Of a DNA stretch of 64,000 nt, positions 57,413 through 64,000 are shown piece after piece. The notes below the pieces were generated by a model. That model was not told where the DNA came from. It was given only the letters and a program-made list of their open reading frames with translations, and ran no database searches. This stretch comes from Rana temporaria (taxonomy: Eukaryota; Chordata; Amphibia; Anura; Ranidae). Location: positions 296,089,934-296,153,933 of the forward strand of contig NC_053492.1 in NCBI RefSeq assembly GCF_905171775.1, read 5' to 3'. How positions within the stretch are numbered: position 1 is the first letter of the stretch; every line of letters begins with the position of its first letter. Position numbers and translations under genes: made by a program.

Positions 57413-58545
57413 CACTTTCAAGGTCATAATGCTTACTAAGGCTTGCTGTGATCCATCAATCAGAGTAAGGATCCTCTCAGATGAGTGGTGTCTATTCTGA
57501 TCGGCAGAGGTTTTGTGAACACATCTCCCCCTGCTGCATTGGAGCAGAATTAAACTGACGTCACTTTTGATTGTTCAGTTTTCTTCCCTACATCTTCTAC
57601 TGGATCCATGTTGGATCTAAGAGCAGGCAGGAGTAAACGAAAATGCATCCACCTACATCTTTTTACCTCTGAATCATCACATTTACGTCTGAAAAAAAAC
57701 AGACAGGGATTTATTTTATTTATCTATCGGCAGACAGGGATTTATTTTTTTCAATCTAGACAGACTTAGAGATAGTCAGAATGAATGCACATCTCTTTAC
57801 TTCTACCTGCCCATAGTGTAGCGTTGAGATTTGGTACAGATTCGCCTTAAAAAAAATGAAGAGGCAGATCTGATCGGAACCCTTACCTTACAAGAGCCAA
57901 TGTTACATGCCTGTTAATGTCAAGGGCAGGAGGTGTGGGGTATGACCGAGTTATGGTGTTAGACTAGCTTCACACCAGTCCGGGTGGGAATTACAGCTAC
58001 GTTCTCTGTGCGAAGAGAAAAAGCAGCTCGTCAGCGCTTCCTCTCCGTTGTAGCTGCGGATCAGCTGAGCAGGGAGAGGTGTAGTGAGGAGGGTGAGAGA
58101 ATGGCTGTTCACAACAGGATGCACGAATCAGATGCGTCCCATGGATATGTGCCTGCAATTCTCACCGCACTGCCTAGAAAACGCGCACGTTTTATGGGCA
58201 ATGCGGAGTGCGAATGCAACGCATATCTGTGAACCAGACTGATTGAAAGTAATATATTTTAAAATGTTCTGCAAATTGGATGCGGTGTAATCCAATTTTC
58301 AGCTTTCAGTGATCTTGCACTTTGAATGACAATTACTCAGTCATGCAAAACTGTACCCAAATAATTTGTCTGTCCTTTTTTTATATAGAGCTTTCTTTTG
58401 GTGGTATTTAATAACCACTGGGTTATTTTTATCTTGTGTTATAAATAAAAAAGGACCGAAAATGTTGGCCACAATTTATACTTCTACATATCTTAGGTAA
58501 AAATAACCCAAATTAGTGGATATTATTTAGTCTGTGTGAAAGTTA
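57413..58545. other. unassigned, with a fragment of a TTAA element
   Basis: 58385-58460 (CTTTCTTTTGGTGGTATTTA...) is a short fragment of the AT-rich half of the TTAA family. 57968-58240 begins CTAGCTTCACACCAGTCCGG and ends with GTGAACCAGACTGA, possibly another MITE. No gene. Confidence 0.4.
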
Positions 58546-58935
58546 GGCCCCTTTCACACTGTGGTGGTGGGTGCGTCGGCGGTAAAGCGCCGCTATTTTT
58601 AGCGGCACTTTACCGCCAATTTTGCGGTGCTATTCGCCGAAAAAGGGTTAAAACACCCACAAAGTTCCGCTGTAGCGATGCTTTGCTGGCGGTATAGCCG
58701 CGGTGCCCATTTATTTCAATAGGCAGAAGCAATGGAGGAGTGGTATACACACGCTCCTTCACCGCTCCAAAGATGCTGCTAGAAAGACTTGTTTTACCGT
58801 CCTGCTAGTGCACCGTTCCAGTGTGAAAGCCCTCAGGGTTTTCACACTGGAGAGACAGCAGCGGCTCTTTCAGGGCGCTTTGCAGGCGCTATTTTTAGCA
58901 TTGTAGTGCCTGCAAAGGGCCTCAGGGTGAACAAT
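58546..58935. mobile_element. MITE with GGCCCCTTTCACACTG end
   Basis: Starts AGGCCCCTTTCACACTG and has internal CGGTAAAGCGCCGC / GCGGCACTTTACCGCC hairpins. The right end near GGGCCTCAGGGTGAA is diverged. Confidence 0.5.
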
Positions 58936-59548
58936 GTCTTAGAGTCTATCACACCTGATGTACTGGTGGCCTATCTCATTTCTTGAGACACCGACAAGCC
59001 AGGAAAGTACAAATGCCCCCCAAATGACCCCATTTTGGAAAGTAGACATTGCAAGGTATTTAGTAAGAGGCATGGTGAGATTTTTGAAGTTGTCATTTTT
59101 TCCCACAATTCTTTATTTAAATTTTTTCACAAAATTGTCATTGTAATAGGTTATTTCAGGGACTTGGTCAGCAACAGCAAACACAACTGTCCAGGCAACA
59201 GGCAGGAAAACTGTCCATAGTCTGTACAGGCAGTAGGCAGGAATATTGTCCATATACAGTCCAGGCAGAGATATTGTTAGCAATGCCAAAATATTGGTCA
59301 TGGTTGTAGGCAGGAACATGGTACATAGTACAGGTAGCAGGCAGAGATGTGGTCAGTTCATGTGACAGGCAGAGGCATGATGGCAGTAAGTACTACAGGC
59401 AGCAGGCAGAAGTAGGGCCTCTTTCAGGACAGAATGGGGACAAGGGTTGAGGCTTCTCCCACCCAAATCTCTTTGAAGCCTTCGCTCTCCAGACCCTAAT
59501 CTAAGAATGAGAAAAAAAAAATGTTTTCTTCATCCAGGAATTCAATTC
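58936..59548. other. unassigned; GGCAG-rich
   Basis: 59185-59410 is enriched in diverged AGGCAGGAA/CAGGCAG units, a weak tandem structure. No gene. Confidence 0.4.
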
Positions 59549-59882
59549 CACCCCTTTCACACTGGGGTGGTTTTCAGGCGCTTTAGCGCTGGAAATAGCC
59601 TTTGCCAAGCGCCTGAAAACTGCCTCCCATTTATTCAAGTGTGACTTTTCACACTGGGGAGGTGGGCTTGTTCTGAAAAGTCCTGCAAGCAGCATATTTG
59701 GGGTGGGTTGGGAGCTTTGTATTTATTGCTCCCAAAACACCATGCCCATTGAAATTAATCAATGAAGCGCCGCAACACAGGAGTTTTTAACCTGGGCAAA
59801 AAGTACTGCTTAAACAGCAGTAAAGCGCCGTTAAAATAAGCAGAGCTTTTCCGCGAACACGGCCCCAGTGTGAAAAGGGTCT
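59549..59882. mobile_element. MITE with CCCCTTTCACACTGGGG ends
   Basis: CACCCCTTTCACACTGGGG and CCCCAGTGTGAAAAGGGTC are inverted ends; a second CTTTTCACACTGGGG lies at 59645. The interior contains GGCGCTTTAGCGCTG. No TSD is clear. Confidence 0.6.
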
Positions 59883-60109
59883 TCTGGAGCCCCTTGCATA
59901 TGTGAGACCCCTGTGTTATGAATCCCACTACTCCAGAACAGGGCACAAGATCAGTCCAAGAGGCAGGCAAAAAACATGGTCAAACAGGTCCAGATCAGGC
60001 AGAGGTATGTACAAAAGCAGTAGGCAGAAGCGTGGTTGAAAAACAGGCCAGGGTCGGTCGGTTCCGGAGAAGGCAGTGGCATAAGGGGTGTGAAGGTAAA
60101 TGACAGGAA

Positions 60110-61590
60110 CTGAGGATTACATTTACCATACTTCACAAAAATTTTAGTGAAGTAACAGTGGAAAGTCACCTATGAATAGACCTAGTTGGGAAGGACACTG
60201 GGGACAATAATGAGGGGTGTCTCTTCTAACTGGTACACACCTTAAATTTTTTCTGACGTCTTTGGCCTGTTGGTCTACGAGGGATTTTATCAGGAAAATG
60301 TCGTTTGGAAAGTCTACTAAGAACATTGGATCAAATGTTTTCTGGTGGGCCATTTGGGAATATAAGGGCACTGATAATTTCTTCCTGGTAGCCAAGGGAG
60401 GGTTAGGGGCTTTTGATGGAGTTGTAGTAGATTATATAGAAGTTGTATATGGCCAAATTAAATTATACCTTTTTATACCAATGGCATGTTCATTTTGTGG
60501 CAAGGTAGGGTTTGAGCATCTGGTCATTGAAGTCGACTCCCCTCCTCATGAACAAATTGATTATTGGACACATGTTGGCTTTTGGATGGGCCATTCCTTC
60601 TGGGGATTTCCATGTAGGGGTTATTGTGGATCGAAGACATCATGTAGACATCCCTTCTGTCCCTCCCCTTCACTGTCAGAGTTTCCAATTTTGCAGACTC
60701 GCCGTCTCCACTCTTAACTTCATATTGACGAGCCTTTGATGAAAGCCCTTCCTGTTCTTTCTCACGGTGCCACATGCTGGCATCTTCCTCTGGTGAAGAT
60801 TGCGGAACAGGGGCAGACTCCTGTAGAAGTTATCTACATACAAGTGATAGCCTTTCTCCAGCAGTGGGTATATGAGGTCCCAAAGAACTTTCCTGCTTGA
60901 TCCTAAGTAGTCTGGGCAATTAAGGATTTGCAGTTGGTGTCCTTCCCCTCATAAGATATCTGGTTCCGGGCATTACCACGGAGAGGATTGGCATGCGGTG
61001 GGTTGACCAATACGAACGTAATTCAATTTATTTTTGTTGAGGCCCATACAGAATGTGAGGCCCAAAATCTTAAACTCCACCACTGTTAGGTCTCTCCACA
61101 CTCATTAGGATGTGAAAAGGATGTTGGGTTACCTAAAATAAATTGTTGTGCATAGAAGTTACACTGGGCCACAATTAATGCTAGCATGTCCTCTGTAAAA
61201 ATTAAATGAAAAAAATTGATTGGGAAAAAAATCTCAGTGGACTCCTGGCTGGGCAGTGAAAGGGGGAATGTTAGCTTCTTCTGAGTTAGGAGGAAGCCAC
61301 AAGGGGTTCTGAAGGGAACAGGGAAGGCTGACATGGGTCCTGTCCCTTTGGGGCTGAGGTGACACCCCAGCCTTTCTTGCTGAGGTACTGCTGGTGGATG
61401 GCACTGCGGTGCAAGTAAATGCCACTGCCTCCTCACCAGAACGCCATTTGGCGGTAGACTATCTTCCTCCTCTGAGTCTGTCAGTGTTCCACTGCTTAGG
61501 ACAGGCTCATAATTTACGTCAGACTCAGAATCCAAATCCGAAGAGGAATCCGAAGTAGAGATCTCCCCGTTGCTCTTGTAAGCCACACTA
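60110..61590 (-). pseudogene. decayed piggyBac-type transposase
   Basis: Three separated minus-strand blocks match the family. (1) From the ATG at 61586: acidic N-terminus (SDSSSDLDSESDVNYEP, DSEEED, PPNGVLVRR), then FTEDMLALIVAQCNFYAQQF (about 61194-61135) and WRDLTVVEFKILGLTF-like sequence into about 61030. (2) KGYHLYVDNFYRSLPLFRNL (about 60855-60795) with a catalytic-core aspartate codon at 60834-60832, then SSKARQYEVKSGDGESAKLE and RDRRDVYMMSSIHN. (3) A C-terminal cysteine-rich tail, RRDTPHYCPQCPSQLGLFIG, near 60225-60170, with later cysteines lost. The segment with the first catalytic aspartate is deleted, and stops and frameshifts separate the blocks. It would have moved DNA at TTAA; the element's own ends are not located. 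Confidence 0.8.
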
Positions 61591-61639
61591 AGAAGTTGGT
61601 ATGTCTCCTTGGCGGAAGATTTTTAAGACGTTGGTGGTG

Positions 61640-62050
61640 ATGAGCCTGCACTGATGAGCCTTCACAGATGTGTACTGATAAGCCTGCACCGATGGGCACT
61701 GATGTGCTTGCACAAATGTGTGCTAAGCCTGCAATGATGAGCCTGCACAGATGTGTGCTGATAAGCCTGCACTAATGGGCACTCATGGCGCCTGCACAGA
61801 TGTGTGCTAATAAGCCTGCACTGATGAGGTGGCACTGATGAGCCTGCACAGATGTGTGCTAATAAGCCTGCACTGATAGGCACTGATGAGCCTGCACAGA
61901 CGTGTGCTGATGAGCCTGCAATGAAGGGCACTGATGAGCCTGCACAGATGTGTGCTCATAAGCCTGCACTGAGGCGGCACAGATGAGCACTGAAGACACA
62001 GTGGCACTGTAGCACTGATGTCACTTATGACTAATGACTGACACTGATGG
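61640..62050. repeat. GCCTGCACTGATG minisatellite
   Basis: Tandem, imperfect units alternating GAGCCTGCACAGATGTGTGC and ATAAGCCTGCACTGATGGGC plus ACTGAT. The array continues after the insertion at 62074-62704 with GACACTGACCGTGATGGGC. The histidine/cysteine/leucine-rich minus frames are artefacts. Confidence 0.85.
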
Positions 62051-62058
62051 GAACGGAC

Positions 62059-62719
62059 CCTTATGGGCATTGTATACAAACTAGGTCAGAGCTCAGACAT
62101 TTTTAAATTCAATCAGGAAATTAGAAATAGACATTGTGGGACAATTTGTCCTAACACAAAAAATATACTAGTCAATGGATAAATGTGATGAATATGTCCA
62201 TGAAATAGGCAATCTTTTTTTAAAGTTGATGCTGTAGCACATATGAAAGGTGACAATTGTAAGCACTGAGGACAAGCTATCCTATAGAGCGAAGCCAGCT
62301 CTGGTAAAAGACAAGAAAAAAACAAAGAAAAAAAAAATCTTGACAAAGGAGCGCACATGCCCGTTGTGAGCTTGGCGCATGCTCTAAAACACGTTGTGTT
62401 TCTCTCTCTCACCATGGGTTACGTCACATGCCAGCTGATCCCATCGCAGCACAGAGTCTCGCCACCTTGTCCTGAACGCAGAGTTGGACTGTCGGTTCCC
62501 CTTATACCGGACACCGTGGCCGCTCCGGCCAGTGACCTCCATTACATCTGCCTGCCAGGAACCGGACGAGTAACGGACTCAGGAGTTTCCAGTTTCCTCA
62601 CCCTCTGGGCGCTTGTTATGCATTACTTAAGTGTAAGTGTGGAATTACATGTTGCTGCAGCCAGTAAATATTTGCACTAAGAGGCACTTTTTCTTTGTTT
62701 TTTTCCTTATGGGCATTGT
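62059..62719 (+). mobile_element. retroposed insertion with 15-bp TSD (copy D)
   Basis: CCTTATGGGCATTGT at 62059-62073 and 62705-62719 bounds a 631-bp insert in the minisatellite. It contains CTTGACAAAG (62339-62348), an interrupted stem GAGC/GCTC with GCGCA/ATGC-type pairing, then TAAAACACGTTG (62385-62396): the same order as a hammerhead core (CUGAUGA-stem-GAAAC), with changes such as G to A. AAAAAAACAAAGAAAAA (about 62317) is inverted at the 3' end (TTTTTCTTTGTTTTTTT, ending at about 62704). A 107-codon frame starting at 62357 has no recognised domain. Confidence 0.75.
62339..62396 (+). ncRNA. degenerate hammerhead-like core (copy D)
   Basis: CTTGACAAAG, imperfect hairpin, TAAAACACGTTG. 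If CpG decay is assumed, TAAAACACG is close to CGAAACGCG. The core is probably inactive. Confidence 0.35.
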
Positions 62720-63131
62720 GACACTGACCGTGATGGGCACTGTGACACTTATTGACATGGTTTGGGCATGTTTTCGCTGGTGAATAAAGTAAAATCACTT
62801 GCGCTGCAGCACAGATCGCTCTCCCTCACACGCAGTCTCTGTGTGAGGAGGGAGTGCTGTCAATGAGAGATGATCTCATATGTTTACATTTGAGATCATC
62901 TCTCATTGGACACGCTGGTCACATGGTAAATGGCCGCTGTGATCAGCTAGTTACCGCAATCTGATTGGCTGTGTACAAGGGACATGGCCTTCACCAATTC
63001 TCCCCACTATGCGCCCACGGGGATGTGCAGGGAGCGTGCGAAGGGGAAGACAGTGTTCAAAATTGAATGACGTCTCTCACACACGTTCTGCCCAACATGT
63101 TTCACCTGAAATAGAGGCTAATTGGGACTAA
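62720..63131. other. remainder of a dispersed repeat after the minisatellite
   Basis: Contains a perfect hairpin GAGAGATGATCTCA.../...TGAGATCATCTCTC (62860-62908) and GTGATCAGCTAGTTACCGCA. No gene; the boundary is not defined. Confidence 0.4.
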
Positions 63132-63980
63132 TAAACCTGCTGAGCGGTATTCGAGTGTGGCTCGGTGTGAATTTTTCACACCAAAAGCAGTAACCACAAG
63201 CCACACCCATGATTGCATCGCAGGATACATGTAGAGGTTACTTACCTTGTCCCCTGGATCCTGCGATGTCTCTCCGGTGTGATCTGCGAGCCGCCGTGTC
63301 TCACTAGATTCACAGTGCCAAACTCTGTTCCCTGGGAGTGTTGCGACCCACGGGGACGGAGTTCGGTGCCAAATTCAAAAAGTAAAAAACACAGTATAGA
63401 TGGAGTATACTGTAATATATCAAATAAATACACATCCCCTTTGTCCCTAGTGATCTGTCCAGTGCCCTGCATGTAGTTTTACATTATAAATACTTTTCTT
63501 CTTGCCTGGAAACTGGAGATTGTCAATGGCAACCAAAAAATGTCCCTTTAGATCAAAAGTGCTTTTAGACCAGCTAGAAAACAGCGATAGTAAATTAAAA
63601 TCACTTGCAGAATTGAGCGATAGTGATTTGTGGGGAAATTCGTCATCAAACACTGAAAGTAATGACAGCGACAATTCTGCAACTGAGCAAATTTCAGTGT
63701 TTTTGATGTGATTACATTGAATAATTTTTATTATTATTATATTATTTGTTATAATTATTTATAGTTATTATATTATATTAGAATTAATGATTTTGTGTTT
63801 CAAACTTTATCATACCCGGGATGTCTACTAGACTCTTGTTTGGACAGTTATTGTGAGTTATTATGGTGAGTTATTCTTAAAAATTACAGGCCTACATTAT
63901 AAAAACGCCAAATTAACATGCAAAACAATTGTACCGCTTTCTGCATCAAAAATTTGACATAATACCACCAGGGAGGTTAA
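63132..63980 (-). mobile_element. piggyBac-like element (CCTCCCTGGTGG end) carrying an ORF
   Basis: The right border is GGGAGG followed by TTAA (63977-63980). The left border is TAAA (63132-63135, a diverged TTAA) followed by CCTGCTGAGCGGTATT, matching the inverted right end CCTCCCTGGTGGTATT. Near the left end, CGAGTGTGGCTCGG can pair with the CAAGCCACACCC region. An ORF of about 64-70 codons lies inside at 63502-63711. Immediately after the right TTAA another repeat type seems to begin (AGTGTATCTAAACCC). Confidence 0.7.
63502..63711 (+). CDS. short acidic, Ser-rich ORF in a TTAA element
   Basis: 69 codons from the ATG at 63502, or 63 from the better-placed ATG at 63526 (MATKKCPFRSKVLLDQLENS). 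The second half is acidic and serine-rich (SLAELSDSDLWGNSSSN, then SDNSATEQ). The LDQLENSDS..ELSDSD pattern recalls the acidic N-terminal tails of piggyBac-type transposases, as in the 61586 remnant, but the two are not obviously homologous. No catalytic domain follows. It could be a truncated transposase N-terminus or a captured host exon. Whether it is translated is unknown. Confidence 0.35.
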   Translation: MPGNWRLSMATKKCPFRSKVLLDQLENSDSKLKSLAELSDSDLWGNSSSNTESNDSDNSATEQISVFLM

Positions 63981-64000
63981 AGTGTATCTAAACCCAAGAA

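Noticed and set aside
60217..60717. 166-codon plus-strand frame
   Set aside because: Antisense shadow of the decayed piggyBac transposase, whose recognisable motifs are on the minus strand.
61662..62079. Minus-strand frames rich in His, Cys and Leu (89-90 codons)
   Set aside because: Minisatellite artefact.

Overview
The window looks like non-coding, repeat-saturated DNA from an anuran amphibian, most likely a true frog (Ranidae). I infer this from the very dense load of repeat families I associate with ranid genomes: TTAA-flanked elements with 'CCACTTCAGCCC'-type ends, 'GCCTCGTACACACGAC'-type ends, and 'GGCCCAGATTCAC'-type ends. It is typical of the introns or intergenic DNA of a large genome. 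I find no complete host protein gene. The only host-gene candidate is one small minus-strand exon (39269-39374) with good splice sites on both sides. Nearly all longer open frames are by-products of tandem repeats or remnants of transposons.

Layout. 0-9 kb: pogo-like and piggyBac-like (TTAA) non-autonomous elements, then a decayed Tc1-type transposase holding a palindromic MITE. 9-13 kb: hAT-type elements that contain expanded minisatellites, one nested inside another MITE. 13.8-14.9 kb: a candidate solo LTR. 16-18.3 kb: further MITEs, including a TTAA element inserted in a pogo-like element. 19.66-25.41 kb: one 5.7-kb DIRS-type tyrosine-recombinase retrotransposon with inverted terminal repeats and an internal complementary region, coding capacity decayed. 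25.7-30.3 kb: an L1-like 3' end, a TAA-flanked MITE, and a Tc1 element split by a 1.17-kb insertion that is almost entirely a palindrome. 33-49.5 kb: many MITEs (TTAA, TAA and 8-bp-TSD classes), a possible Helitron 5' end, and two more foldback insertions. 52.9-53.8 kb: a pair of tRNA-like SINE units. 54-59.9 kb: more MITEs. 60.1-61.6 kb: a decayed piggyBac-type transposase on the minus strand. 62-64 kb: a minisatellite interrupted by a TSD-flanked insertion, then a TTAA element that carries a short acidic/serine-rich ORF.

Most interesting signal. Five insertions (3302-3609, 28503-29672, 37915-38068, 48968-49461, 62074-62704) each have perfect 14-16-bp target-site duplications, so they are retroposed. 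Three are foldbacks. Three carry the same small motif, ATGACTAA-[stem-loop]-G(A/T)AACGCGT, in which the stem bases differ between copies but pairing is kept; a fourth carries a related CTTGACAAAG-[stem]-TAAAACACGTTG. The layout resembles a hammerhead-ribozyme core (CUGAUGA-stem II-GAAA) but lacks several core bases. I suggest a family of RNA-structured, TPRT-mobilised elements related to hammerhead-bearing Penelope-like elements or retrozymes. That relationship is inference.

Nested insertions give a relative chronology and, in one case, an empty-site comparison that proves TTAA target duplication. The decayed piggyBac transposase at 60-61.6 kb shows that a TTAA-specific enzyme has been present in this lineage.
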